Shown: positions 17,206 through 25,833 of the stretch, piece after piece
How positions within the stretch are numbered: the stretch's first letter is position 1
Layout: each line of letters starts with the position of its first letter
Assembly: GCA_934717675.1 (NCBI GenBank)
Contig: CAKUYZ010000008.1
Location: 1-46,237 of the forward strand
Origin: an uncultured Bacteroidales bacterium
Lineage (GTDB): Bacteria; Bacteroidota; Bacteroidia; Bacteroidales; Marinilabiliaceae
DNA length: 46,237 nucleotides
Direction: 5' to 3'
Position numbers and translations under genes: made by a program
Notes under the pieces: model-generated
Databases searched by the model: none
Told to the model about the DNA's origin: nothing
The model's input: the letters and a program-made list of their open reading frames with translations, nothing else

Positions 17206-18174
17206 CTACATGCTGCCCCATATTATGATTCCTATGCCGGCCAATATGCCAAGCAGGCACAAGCCCTTGCGGAGCATATTGCACTCGTGGAAGATGAGCG
17301 CGGCGAGGCTGAAAGACACAATGGCGTTGCACCTGCGGATGGGCGATATGAGAGAAATCATGCTGTCTGGGCTTGCCAGCGCGCCATAATAGAAAAAGTC
17401 GGCGGCTATGATCACGATGCCGATCATTGGTATCGTCCACTTCCACCGGAAAGGCTCATAGCCCACGCGCGCGGCAAGCGCGTCGTCACTCTCCACGCTG
17501 CCAGCCTTGCGCGCCTCTTTGAATTTGCGCCTCGCGGGCCACCATATGATGAACAGGAGAGGGATGGTCATGAGAAACTGGTAGCACGAGTAGTAGAACA
17601 AGACGGCCATGCGGTTGATGTGCGCTCCGCTTATTATGTGCTTGTCAAAGAGCGCGGAGCAGGCCCCGATGAGCGTGCCTGCCACCACGCACCACACCCA
17701 TTTGTTGGCCTTGAAGTTGATGCCCTCGCGGCGTCCGGCCACGCTGAAGAGGAAAAAGAACGCGAATGCCACCAACAGGCCGGCCCACTGCGTGGCGTTT
17801 GGCCTCTCGGCGAAGATGATGAGCGCGCCCACGAGCGTCCAGACGGGAGCCGTGGCGCGGATGGGGGCCACAATGCTGAGCGGCAGGTTTTTCATGCCAT
17901 AATACACAAAGACCCACGAGCCCAACACGATGGCCGCCTTGCCAATCAGCAAGAGGTGGTCGTGTGCCGAGATGGGCGGGATGTAGGCCCAGTCTTGTGG
18001 CGTCAGCGCGCCCATGGCGGAGGCCACGCACAGCGGCAGCAGTATGATGGAGGATGTCAGTGTGCTGACCATCAGCACGGGAAGCACCGCGTTGCTGCGG
18101 AGCGAATATTTCCGCAATACGTCATAGAAGCCCAGGCACAAGGCCGAGATGAGGGCCAGGACGAACCAAACCAT
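17206..18174 (-). CDS. EamA/DMT-superfamily transporter
   Basis: A 322-residue inner-membrane protein with about ten hydrophobic segments arranged as two EamA repeats. It begins MVWFVLALISALCLGFYDVLRKYSL; the first repeat ends near GLLVAFAFFFLFSV and the second near LLGILAGIGIIIWGSM. A basic cytoplasmic loop (WWPARRKFKEARK) lies in the second half. DMT members export or import small metabolites such as amino acids, nucleotide sugars or drugs; no substrate can be assigned here. It lies between the esterase-like lipoprotein (73 bases upstream) and the FAD oxidoreductase (30 bases downstream). Confidence 0.85.
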   Translation of the reverse strand: MVWFVLALISALCLGFYDVLRKYSLRSNAVLPVLMVSTLTSSIILLPLCVASAMGALTPQDWAYIPPISAHDHLLLIGKAAIVLGSWVFVYYGMKNLPLSIVAPIRATAPVWTLVGALIIFAERPNATQWAGLLVAFAFFFLFSVAGRREGINFKANKWVWCVVAGTLIGACSALFDKHIISGAHINRMAVLFYYSCYQFLMTIPLLFIIWWPARRKFKEARKAGSVESDDALAARVGYEPFRWKWTIPMIGIVIIAADFFYYGALASPDSMISLISPIRRCNAIVSFSLAALIFHECNMLRKGLCLLGILAGIGIIIWGSM

Positions 18175-18247
18175 TTTGTCTGTTGATGTGTCTTTTTTTG
18201 TCTGTTGCCGAGTGGCGACCTTCTGCGTCGTGGCCGCGGCTCTGTTG

Positions 18248-20338
18248 TCAATTGTCGTGGGCGTCTTGTGCCTCGCTCACGGTCATTGAGAAGCCGGGCG
18301 ATGGCAGGCCGGCCCTGTTCCACAGGGTGGGGCGTACGCTGTCGGCATAGGCGTAGCGCACGTAACGCGGGTCCATGACCATGTGGCTGAACATTGTGAC
18401 CCAGTCGCCAGCGGCGAGCGCTTTGGCGGGGCGGAAGACGGAGTCTGTCCCGGCCACCTCGAAGGCCGATGGCAGTGAGGTGTCAATGCGCAGCCCGTCG
18501 GCGTGCTCAAACCACACGTTGACCACTTGATGGTCCCTCACGGCCTTGCGCGGCATGGGGCATGAGCCGCTGTGCGGCGCCCCAAGTGAGTACACGTCCG
18601 CCAGGGCGGCTGCGGCCATGCGTCGGCCTTCTTCGGCCTGTCTCTGGCTTTTGGTCTGGAACTTTGGGCTCCTGGCCAGGTCTATCAGCGAGATTAGGCT
18701 CACCTTGTCGTCCAGTTGGTTCACGGCGTCCACCTGGGCCTGCCTCACGTCGCCCCCGTCACCGTGAGTGGAGCGGGGCATGGTGGGGATCTGGCTCATA
18801 TATATGGGGAGGTCTTTGCGGCCAAACGTGGTGCGCAGCGTCTTTACAATCTGTTTGGTGTGTGCCGTCATGTCGCGTCGCTCAGAGGGGCGCGCCATGT
18901 CGGCCTCGCCCATGTGGCACAAGACTCCGGCCACGGCGAAGCCTCGCAGCGGGGCCAGCATCTTGTTATACACTGTGCCGCGGAGCCACAGCGGCAGGCC
19001 CATGCAGTTGCGGAACTCGCTCATATATCTGTTGTCCGGCATCCCCATGAGGCTCACCCTGGTGTCTCCTGCCGTAAAGTGAGCCGCCGCGCAATAGGCC
19101 CACTCGCCGTCTATGCGCACGCTCTTGCTGCCATCCGGAGTCTCAATCCTCATCGGTGAGCCGTCTGGCGGGCCATATATGCCGGCCGTCTCATGATGCC
19201 CGTCTAGGCGTATGTTTATGTTCACGTGGCCACTTTGTGTCAGGTCGGCTGGTATGTCATACGTGCCGCGCGGCAGTGTGGCCGCAGTGTCGTAGCTGTG
19301 GCCTACAAGGGCTTGGTTCACATAGGTCAAGTCGTTGTCCGCCAGTCCGCCCAAGACAATGCGCATTTTTGTGCGCCGTGGCATGTCGGGCGGCAGCTCC
19401 ACGTTTTTCACTAGCCACACCACCCCGTCGAAGCCGGGCAGGCCGTCGCGGCTCCATAGCCCAGGCAGGCGCATTGACGGCCAGTGCTGAGGGTTGAGCT
19501 TGGAGATGTTCATAAACTCGTCATAGACGCTGATCTCGCCCAAGATGTTGCGCCCGTCGTCGTCTCGCGTCTCCAACGTGGGCAGCGAGGCCAGCCAGCT
19601 GACGCATTCGGCGTGCTTCTCGCGCCATGTCTTCAATTCTCTCTCCGCCTCGTCTTCGCTGTCAATGAGTTCGGGGTTCTCCCAAGCCCTGCATGGGGCA
19701 TCGGCGCAAGACGCCAAAATCACGCCCATGGGGACTCGCAGGCTGTCGCGCAACATCTTTGCGAATGTCAGCGCGCCGTTGTTGAGGCCTATGTTCATGC
19801 CTTCGGTCAGGCTGGCCCAGCTTCCTCGGCTCTCGTTCTGTGGCCATGCCGCAGTGCCTGGCTCCATGCGGAATATGCGCACGAGCGGGTCTGGCCGCAT
19901 GGGCTCCGGGGCTGCCTCTTCCATTGCCGCGCTGTCGGGATCATGGCACACGTCGGGCAGGGGCGATTCGCCCGTCTGGCCCACGGCCGTCCAAACCTCG
20001 CCAATGAGGATGTCTCGCACCACGCTGCCACCCGCCTTGGTGGTGAATTTTATGGCGTGGCGCAGTGTGTCGGCCCCTGGCGTGCTCAGCGAGGCCTCCC
20101 ATACGCTGTCGGCTCCGGCAGACGAGGTGACGGAATAGTCCCAGTCTGTCGTGATCATGACATGGGCGCCTGGCGAGGCTTTCCCTTTGATCACGACGGT
20201 GCTGTGCTGCTGGAGGATGGCGCCGTCGGCAAACAGCGGGTCCACGTTGAAGAACCCTTCGTCTTGGCATGACGAGACGAGGGCCGCCGCGACCGCCAAG
20301 AGTCCAATGTGGCGGAAATATCTTCTGTGAAGCTCCAT
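18248..20338 (-). CDS. Sialate-O-acetylesterase-like lipoprotein, probably catalytically inactive
   Basis: A 696-residue lipoprotein (Cys24 in LVSSCQ). Its overall order matches the 690-residue Bacteroidales sialate O-acetylesterases. It has an N-terminal beta domain (LFADGAILQQHSTVVIKGKASPG), the first half of the SGNH fold (about 105-280), a jelly-roll insert (about 285-420; LPGLWSRDGLPGFDGVVWLVKNVELP), the second SGNH half (about 440-590) and a C-terminal beta domain. The key motifs are altered. The nucleophile motif GQSNM reads GQTGE (Thr122), WYQGESN reads CHMGEAD (474-480), and the catalytic-His segment DIHPxNK reads DLARSPK (553-559). I infer a carbohydrate-binding pseudoenzyme or a changed activity. 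ATG 20338 is chosen because it gives the lipoprotein signal. Confidence 0.8.
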   Translation of the reverse strand: MELHRRYFRHIGLLAVAAALVSSCQDEGFFNVDPLFADGAILQQHSTVVIKGKASPGAHVMITTDWDYSVTSSAGADSVWEASLSTPGADTLRHAIKFTTKAGGSVVRDILIGEVWTAVGQTGESPLPDVCHDPDSAAMEEAAPEPMRPDPLVRIFRMEPGTAAWPQNESRGSWASLTEGMNIGLNNGALTFAKMLRDSLRVPMGVILASCADAPCRAWENPELIDSEDEAERELKTWREKHAECVSWLASLPTLETRDDDGRNILGEISVYDEFMNISKLNPQHWPSMRLPGLWSRDGLPGFDGVVWLVKNVELPPDMPRRTKMRIVLGGLADNDLTYVNQALVGHSYDTAATLPRGTYDIPADLTQSGHVNINIRLDGHHETAGIYGPPDGSPMRIETPDGSKSVRIDGEWAYCAAAHFTAGDTRVSLMGMPDNRYMSEFRNCMGLPLWLRGTVYNKMLAPLRGFAVAGVLCHMGEADMARPSERRDMTAHTKQIVKTLRTTFGRKDLPIYMSQIPTMPRSTHGDGGDVRQAQVDAVNQLDDKVSLISLIDLARSPKFQTKSQRQAEEGRRMAAAALADVYSLGAPHSGSCPMPRKAVRDHQVVNVWFEHADGLRIDTSLPSAFEVAGTDSVFRPAKALAAGDWVTMFSHMVMDPRYVRYAYADSVRPTLWNRAGLPSPGFSMTVSEAQDAHDN

Positions 20339-20387
20339 TTTGCTCTTTTTACACCGTTTCTTTCCTTGGCACAATGCCTCGGCGACG

Positions 20388-21452
20388 CTATGCAGTGATG
20401 GCGGCGACGCTCTTGGCCAGACTGGCGAAAGCCATGCCCGCCGGGCTGTTGGCGTTGAGTGCAGCTGGGGTGCCTGCGTCGCCATCTTCTCTGATTGACT
20501 GGACAATGGGAATTTGACCGAGCAGTGGCACCCCGAGCTCGTCTGCCAAGTTTCGCGCTCCGTCTTTGCCGAAGATGTAATACTTATTCTCCGGCAGCTC
20601 GGCGGGCGTGAACCAGGCCATGTTTTCCACAATGCCAAGCACCGGCACTCCCACCTTGGGGTTGAGGAACATGTCCACGCCCTTGCGGGCGTCGGCCAGC
20701 GCTACTTTCTGTGGGGTGGAGACCACAATGGCCCCCGTGAGTTTCACAAGCCCGACGAGCGATATGTGGATGTCTGACGTGCCAGGGGGCATGTCGATGA
20801 GCAGGTAGTCCAGGTCTCCCCAGTCGGCCTCCGTCACAAGCTGCTTTATGGCGTTTGTGGCCATGGCCCCGCGCCACACCACGGCTTGGCCAGGATCGAC
20901 AAAGAAGCCTATGCTCAGCATCCTGACCCCGTATTTTTCAATGGGGTCTATGAGCTCGTGCCCCTCGGTCGATTTGTCAGACAGGGTGGGGCGGGCGTCT
21001 TCCGTGCCGAACATGATGGGCACCGACGGGCCGAAGATGTCGGCGTCTAGCAGGCCCACCTTGAAGCCCATCTGGCTGAGCGCGATGGCCAGGTTGCTCG
21101 TGACGGTGGATTTGCCCACGCCGCCCTTGCCAGACGCCACGGCAATGACATTCTTGACGTCAGGCAGCACGGGGCGCTCGGGGGCCTTGGGCCTTTGGCG
21201 TATCTTGATGAATATGTTGCCGTCTATCTCCACCTCGGGACCCATCTCTCTCTTGATGGCCTCGGCGGCGCGTTGTTTGATGATGCTGACGAGCGGGTCG
21301 TTCGGCCTGTCGAAGATGAGCGAGAAGCTCACCCTGTTGCCGCTTATGCGGATGTCGTCCTCAAGCATGCCAAGGGTCACAATGTCCTCACCTTTCTCGG
21401 GGTGGGTCACTGTTTTCAGTGCTTGGATTACTTGTGCGGGGTAGAATGCCAT
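20388..21452 (-). CDS. mrp: Mrp/ApbC-family iron-sulfur cluster carrier ATPase
   Basis: A 354-residue protein with an N-terminal MIP18/DUF59 domain (residues about 5-90; VIQALKTVTHPEKGEDIVTLGML). It is followed by a deviant-Walker MinD/Mrp P-loop ATPase with ASGKGGVGKSTVTSNLA (near 107) and the DMPPGTSDIHISL switch region. Family knowledge: it binds and hands over [4Fe-4S] clusters to apoproteins in the cytoplasm. The CxxC found near the C-terminus of Escherichia coli Mrp is not evident; the corresponding stretch reads ENMAWFTPAELPENKYYIF. It lies 31 bases after trmB in the same leftward run. Confidence 0.93.
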   Translation of the reverse strand: MAFYPAQVIQALKTVTHPEKGEDIVTLGMLEDDIRISGNRVSFSLIFDRPNDPLVSIIKQRAAEAIKREMGPEVEIDGNIFIKIRQRPKAPERPVLPDVKNVIAVASGKGGVGKSTVTSNLAIALSQMGFKVGLLDADIFGPSVPIMFGTEDARPTLSDKSTEGHELIDPIEKYGVRMLSIGFFVDPGQAVVWRGAMATNAIKQLVTEADWGDLDYLLIDMPPGTSDIHISLVGLVKLTGAIVVSTPQKVALADARKGVDMFLNPKVGVPVLGIVENMAWFTPAELPENKYYIFGKDGARNLADELGVPLLGQIPIVQSIREDGDAGTPAALNANSPAGMAFASLAKSVAAITA

Positions 21453-21483
21453 GTGTCTGAATCTTTTATTGTGGGCGGTGGCG

Positions 21484-22230
21484 TCAGCTCTCTTTAATCA
21501 CTACACTGCGCCCCACGTTGTGGTAGTTGTCTCGCTCAATGTCTACGTCCGGCTCTTTGAGCTCCACCCCTGCCGGGATGGAGAAACGGACATATTTGAT
21601 TGTCATGCCGGCGTCCATCCACTTTTGCTCATAATACGTCCTGATGCCCAGCGCGGGGTCTGGCTCGCCTTGCGCATAGAGGTTGGCGGTCATGGCTTGT
21701 GGCGTTATGTTGTTGGCTTTCATCATCTCTTGGGCATAGGCGAAGAGAAACGGGCTGTCTGTCTTCAGGTGCACGGGCCCGTCGGGAGACAGGAAGTTGC
21801 GGTATCGCGAAAGCATGAGCGTGCCAATGAGCCTTTTGCGCTCTTTCCGCATCTGCGGGTCGGGAAACGTGACCCACACCTCGTTCACCTCGCCGGGGGC
21901 GAAAAACTGCTCAATGAACTCTATGCGCGTCCTGATAAAGGCCACGTTGGCGAGTCCCTCATTGGCGGCCTCTGTGGCCCCCGCGTGCATCCGCGCCCCC
22001 TTGATGTCTACGACAATGTAGTTTTTTGACGGGTCGCGCCGCGCCAACCCTACGGTATACTCTCCCCTGCCGCAGCCCAGCTCCAGCACAATGGGGTTGG
22101 TGTTGCCAAACCATTCGTGCCAATGGCCGCGCTGGCTGAAGCCTCTGCTTTGCAGCGTGTCAAAGTCGGCCTCGAAGACGTGGCGATAGCCTGCCATGTC
22201 GGCAAATTTCTTTAGCTTGTTTTTTCCCAT
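21484..22230 (-). CDS. trmB: tRNA (guanine-N7-)-methyltransferase
   Basis: A 248-residue class I SAM-dependent methyltransferase that makes m7G46 in tRNA. The SAM-binding motif is LELGCGRGEYTVGLA, the acidic end of the next strand is VVDIKGARMH, and the family signature VTFPDPQMRKERKRL is clear. The C-terminal FSIPAGVELKEPDVDIERDN is conserved in Bacteroidales members. It lies 10 bases downstream of gldH and 31 bases upstream of mrp. Confidence 0.93.
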   Translation of the reverse strand: MGKNKLKKFADMAGYRHVFEADFDTLQSRGFSQRGHWHEWFGNTNPIVLELGCGRGEYTVGLARRDPSKNYIVVDIKGARMHAGATEAANEGLANVAFIRTRIEFIEQFFAPGEVNEVWVTFPDPQMRKERKRLIGTLMLSRYRNFLSPDGPVHLKTDSPFLFAYAQEMMKANNITPQAMTANLYAQGEPDPALGIRTYYEQKWMDAGMTIKYVRFSIPAGVELKEPDVDIERDNYHNVGRSVVIKES

Positions 22231-22240
22231 GGTCTGGGGT

Positions 22241-22759
22241 TTATTGCTCCTCCTTATGCCGCTCTATGAGCAGCCCTATGTCGTGGATTCCTTTCAACTG
22301 GTCTTTGCGCATCCCTTGCGTGAGGCGGAATGTGTATGGGCCAGGCCGCGCGAAGCGCACCTGCGGCATGTAGGGGCATCGCAGGGTGTAGAGCGAGCCC
22401 CAGCCGCCGCCTAGCCACGTGCCGTCGGCCTTGGCCAAGACGCACTCCAGGGTGTCGCGGCGGGTATGGCCGTCGGGAGACACCACGTCAATGAAAAGCC
22501 ACAGGTTGGCAAAGGCGTAGTCGTTGTCATTGCGCACCTGGATCATTATGTCGTAAGCCCCCGTGGTGTCGGTCATCTCGGCGCGGAAGACTGCTAGCGA
22601 GTCCTTGTCCCAGTTGGCCTTGGCCAAGCTCACGAACTCGTCATATGCCACTCCGCTTGTGCATCCGCTCCCCAGCAAGGCGGCGCACGCCACCAGGGCT
22701 GCCGTCAATGCCATCCGCAGTTTGCCCGTGGCGCTATTTCTGTTCTCCGCCTTGCTCAT
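22241..22759 (-). CDS. gldH: GldH-family gliding-motility lipoprotein
   Basis: A 172-residue lipoprotein with Cys33 in LLGSGC, then a single beta-rich domain with FRAEMTDTTGAYDIMIQVRNDNDYAFANLWLFIDVVSPDG and a C-terminal GIHDIGLLIER. These match GldH. Family knowledge: GldH is needed for gliding in Flavobacterium, and homologues are widespread in Bacteroidales near psp1 and holB even in non-gliding species, where the role is unclear. The ATG at 22759 overlaps the psp1 end by 26 bases and supplies the positive charges before the hydrophobic core. The alternative ATG 22714 would leave a signal without basic residues. Confidence 0.85.
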   Translation of the reverse strand: MSKAENRNSATGKLRMALTAALVACAALLGSGCTSGVAYDEFVSLAKANWDKDSLAVFRAEMTDTTGAYDIMIQVRNDNDYAFANLWLFIDVVSPDGHTRRDTLECVLAKADGTWLGGGWGSLYTLRCPYMPQVRFARPGPYTFRLTQGMRKDQLKGIHDIGLLIERHKEEQ

Positions 22760-24383
22760 TGCCGCGCTCGTTGTTACTCTCTTGTTGTTGCTTGGGCTGC
22801 CTCTCCGGCCTTGTGCCTCGGTCTGGCCTCGGTCCTCGCCCTTGCCCGTCGCCATCTCTGCGTGGTCTTGGGCCTCTGCCTCCCCGCCTTGGGCCTTGGT
22901 CTTGCCCTGGCCTCGGCTCGCGTGGCTGTCCGTCGCCATCCCTGCGTGGCCTTGGCCCCCTGTCCCCGCGGTTGTCTCGGCGCTGTCTGTTGTCCCTTGG
23001 CCTGCTCTCTGTTGTCTCTGTTGGCGCCGCTGCGGCACCGGTTTGCTGTGGTGCTGGCGCCGTGGGGGCTGTTGCCGTGTTGTCGGCCGCCTGCTGCGCG
23101 TCGTCTGTCGCCGCCTGTTGGCGGTTTGGCCTGTCGCCGCGTCGGCCGCCTTGTCGGCCCTGCTTGTCGCCTCGGTTGCTGTCGGCTCTGTTTCCGCGGC
23201 CTCGGTTTCTGTCTCCGCCTCGGCCTCGCTTGCCGCCTTTGCCGTCAAATCGCGTCAGGTCTTCATCAAGTTCCACCACGCCTGAATATCCATCCTCCTC
23301 ATTGTTCACGGTCGTTTGCGTGCCGCCTATGGTGTCGGGCTTTTTGCCCTCGGCGTTCATCTTGATGATTTCGGCCACGTGGTCGGCGTCTACGGCCACA
23401 ATGTTGGTGGGGGAGTCTTTCTGTGGCGAGTACCACATGAGCCTTTTGAAGATGTCGTATTTGAAGAAGTAATATGTGCCTTCGGCCGTCTCCAGAGGCT
23501 TGTCTGTGGGCGGGAAGCTCTTTATGGCGTCCACGTAGGCCGCCAGCTCATAGTTGAGGCAGCACTTGAGCTTGCCGCACTGCCCCGCCAGTTTGACGGG
23601 GTTGAGAGACAGGTCTTGAAGCCTGGCCGAGTGGGTGGAGACTGAGACGAAGCTCGTCATCCACGTGGCGCAGCACATCTCGCGCCCGCAGGGCCCTATG
23701 CCGCCAATGCGCCCCGCCTCTTGCCTTGCGCCTATCTGGCGCATTTCTATGCGGACGTGAAAACGGTCGGCCAAGACCTTGATGAGCTCGCGGAAGTCTA
23801 CGCGCTCGTCGGCAATGTAGTAGAAGATGGCCTTGGTGCGGTCTCCCTGATACTCCACGTCGCCAATTTTCATGTTGAGGTTTAGGCTTTGGGCTATCTG
23901 CCTGGCCTCCAGCATGGTCTGATGTTCCAAGGCCTTGGCCTCTTCCCACTTCTCAATGTCTGTGGGGCGCGCCAGGCGGTAGACCCGCTTGAACTCGTAA
24001 TTGGCGGGGTTGATGTGGTTTTTGTGCATCTGGAGGTATACCAGCCTGCCTTGGAGGGAGACGGTGCCAATGTCGTGGCCGGGAGACGACTCCACGGCCA
24101 CCGTGTCTCCGCGTTTCAGCTGGATGCCTGTCGAGTTCCGGAAGTAGGCCTTGCGGGTGTTTTTAAATTGAACCTCCACCAGGTCCGACGCGTTGGGTGG
24201 CGTCGGCAGGTCTTCTAGCCAGTCGTAGGTGTGGAGTTTACCCCCTCTTATGGCGCGCGTGCCGCAGCAGCTCACGCTTTGTTCGGGTCTGAAGCCCGTG
24301 GCCGGGATGAGCGCCTCGGTCTGCCCGTCATCGGGTTTCAGGTCGGGAATTTGCTCGTCGGCTCTCTTTATCTCGTCTTCCAT
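22734..24383 (-). CDS. PSP1/RicT-like protein with Arg-Gly-rich C-terminal tail
   Basis: A 549-residue protein. The PSP1 core (about 65-290) carries eight conserved Cys: CCGTR (39-40), GPCGREMCC (232, 237, 238) and CGKLKCCLNYE (269, 274, 275). In Bacillus subtilis RicT (YaaT), cysteines of this type take part in binding [4Fe-4S] clusters in the Ric complex, which modulates RNA maturation and RNase Y. Residues about 379-549 are a low-complexity tail full of RG, RGG, GPRPRR and Gln/Pro/Ala runs, with GPRPRRDGDGQ repeated 28 residues apart. Such tails commonly bind nucleic acid. It is placed between holB and gldH, the usual Bacteroidales order, and its end overlaps gldH. Confidence 0.88.
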   Translation of the reverse strand: MEDEIKRADEQIPDLKPDDGQTEALIPATGFRPEQSVSCCGTRAIRGGKLHTYDWLEDLPTPPNASDLVEVQFKNTRKAYFRNSTGIQLKRGDTVAVESSPGHDIGTVSLQGRLVYLQMHKNHINPANYEFKRVYRLARPTDIEKWEEAKALEHQTMLEARQIAQSLNLNMKIGDVEYQGDRTKAIFYYIADERVDFRELIKVLADRFHVRIEMRQIGARQEAGRIGGIGPCGREMCCATWMTSFVSVSTHSARLQDLSLNPVKLAGQCGKLKCCLNYELAAYVDAIKSFPPTDKPLETAEGTYYFFKYDIFKRLMWYSPQKDSPTNIVAVDADHVAEIIKMNAEGKKPDTIGGTQTTVNNEEDGYSGVVELDEDLTRFDGKGGKRGRGGDRNRGRGNRADSNRGDKQGRQGGRRGDRPNRQQAATDDAQQAADNTATAPTAPAPQQTGAAAAPTETTESRPRDNRQRRDNRGDRGPRPRRDGDGQPREPRPGQDQGPRRGGRGPRPRRDGDGQGRGPRPDRGTRPERQPKQQQESNNERGNEQGGEQK

Positions 24384-24451
24384 TGTCTGTATCAGTGGGT
24401 ATTGAGTGTATGTATGTTGGTGTCGGAAGTGTCGGGGGGCTGCGCGTGGCG

Positions 24452-25675
24452 TCAGGCTTGTTGTTTCGGGTCGGGATCTGCCGATGGCCTTTTGACCCTT
24501 TTGATCAGCGCGCTCAAGCTCATCATCATGCTCTTCATGACCATCCTGACGTTGGCGTTTTGCTCCACTCGCGCCATGGTGTCATCAATGAGCGCGGCAA
24601 TGCGCTCGGCGTTGCCGACGTGGACGAACTGGGCGAATTTGAGCAAGAACTCCTCTTCGGCCTGCGTCAGGAAGTTTATGCGGCTCTCGCACAGGTTCAT
24701 GATGAAGCTCTCCCTCACCATGTGCTGGCAGTAGGCGAGCAGGTTTTTGACCTGGTCTCGCGTCATGGTTCGGCATTGGTCGGCCAGAGCGTTCATCCTG
24801 ATCACCTTCTCAGGTCTGTCGGTCCACGCCACCCTCATCATTTCTTTGAAGAACAGTAGGTTTTGCGTGGCGGCCTCGGCGTTGCCAAGCAGTCTTGTGG
24901 CGGCCACGTAGCTGCCTTGCGCAATGTGCGCCATGCGGCTCGCCTCGGTTGGCACCATCCCTAGGGAGCGCATGAGCGCCGCCTTCATGTCCCCCTCCTC
25001 TATTGGCGGCACGCGAAACGTCTGCGTGCGGCTCATTATTGTCGGGAGGATTTGCGCGGCGTCTTCGCTTACCATGATGAAGAGCGTGTCGGTTGGCGGT
25101 TCTTCCAATATTTTCAGGAGGCTGTTGCTGGTGGTCTCGTTCATCAGCTCGGGCTTCCAGATAATCATGATCTGCTTGTCGGCCTCATAGGGCTTCATGC
25201 TCAGCTTGGCGTGTATGGCCTGCGCCGCGTCTTTGGCAATGAGGGCCTGCTTGCCCGTGCCGGTGGCGGTCGCCTTGTCGTCATCGGGCTGCGCCTCGGT
25301 GCGCTTTTTTGAGGCCATGGCGGAGACCCACTCTTGCAGGCCAAAATATGGCGTGCGGGTCACCGTCTGGCGCCACTCGGGCAAATATGTGTCGGTGTCG
25401 TCAGACGAGCCGTTTTTGGCAATGGGGAATATGTAGTGGACATCGGGGTGGACCATACGAGCCACTTTTTGGCACGCCGGGCACGTGCCGCACGAGTCGC
25501 CGTGGCTCTTGTCTCCCGTGCAGTCAATATATTGAGCCAGAGCCATGGCCAAGGGCAAAGCCCCCGTGCCCTCATCGCCTATGAGCAGCATGGCGTGGGG
25601 CAGTCGGCCCTCGCCCGCCATGGTGAGCAGTCGGTCTTTGATGGCCTTTTGGCCTATGACGTCGGAAAAGCGCAT
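24452..25675 (-). CDS. holB: DNA polymerase III delta' subunit (clamp-loader)
   Basis: A 407-residue AAA+ clamp-loader subunit. It begins MRFSDVIGQKAIKDRLLTMAGEGRLPHAMLLIG. The P-loop is degenerate (GDEGTGALPLA, lacking the GKT of active ATPases), as expected for delta'. A zinc finger CGTCPAC follows, then the SRC-like region MSRTQTF and NSLLKILEEPP. The start at 25675 matches the family; a possible extra 14 codons to 25717 are unconserved. It heads the leftward run holB-psp1-gldH-trmB-mrp and has its own upstream promoter-like box, divergent from the radical SAM gene. Confidence 0.92.
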   Translation of the reverse strand: MRFSDVIGQKAIKDRLLTMAGEGRLPHAMLLIGDEGTGALPLAMALAQYIDCTGDKSHGDSCGTCPACQKVARMVHPDVHYIFPIAKNGSSDDTDTYLPEWRQTVTRTPYFGLQEWVSAMASKKRTEAQPDDDKATATGTGKQALIAKDAAQAIHAKLSMKPYEADKQIMIIWKPELMNETTSNSLLKILEEPPTDTLFIMVSEDAAQILPTIMSRTQTFRVPPIEEGDMKAALMRSLGMVPTEASRMAHIAQGSYVAATRLLGNAEAATQNLLFFKEMMRVAWTDRPEKVIRMNALADQCRTMTRDQVKNLLAYCQHMVRESFIMNLCESRINFLTQAEEEFLLKFAQFVHVGNAERIAALIDDTMARVEQNANVRMVMKSMMMSLSALIKRVKRPSADPDPKQQA

Positions 25676-25743
25676 AAGAGACGGTCTCCGCAGCTTGGCG
25701 CGCCTGCCATGTGGCATGGCTCTTTAGGAGTGCAAGAGATTGT

Positions 25744-25751
25744 CAAAGATA
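25744..25751 (-). promoter_or_regulatory. Promoter -7 box for the holB unit (TATCTTTG)
   Basis: Read leftward, an exact TAnnTTTG match (TATCTTTG), 68 bases before the holB ATG at 25675 and inside an AT-rich pocket. The predicted start would give a leader of about 60 bases. No TTG is visible at the usual -33 distance. Confidence 0.55.
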
Positions 25752-25820
25752 ATCATTTTTCTGTTGCTGTGGAGGCCGCACTTTGTGGCCGCGCCATGGC
25801 CGCGGATTCCTTTTTTTGGC

Positions 25821-25828
25821 GAACTTTG
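25821..25828 (+). promoter_or_regulatory. Promoter -7 box for the radical SAM gene (GAACTTTG)
   Basis: GAACTTTG differs from TAnnTTTG only in its first base and is followed by CCCG exactly as at 4239-4250. It ends six bases before the ATG at 25834. Transcription would therefore start at or very near the start codon, giving a leaderless or nearly leaderless mRNA. Confidence 0.45.
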
Positions 25829-25833
25829 CCCGT

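Noticed and set aside
17002..18186. 394-codon rightward open frame opposite the transporter and oxidoreductase genes
   Set aside because: It is a GC-rich antisense shadow: the peptide is rich in His, Arg, Glu and Ala without domain pattern, while the opposite strand encodes clear EamA and FAD proteins.
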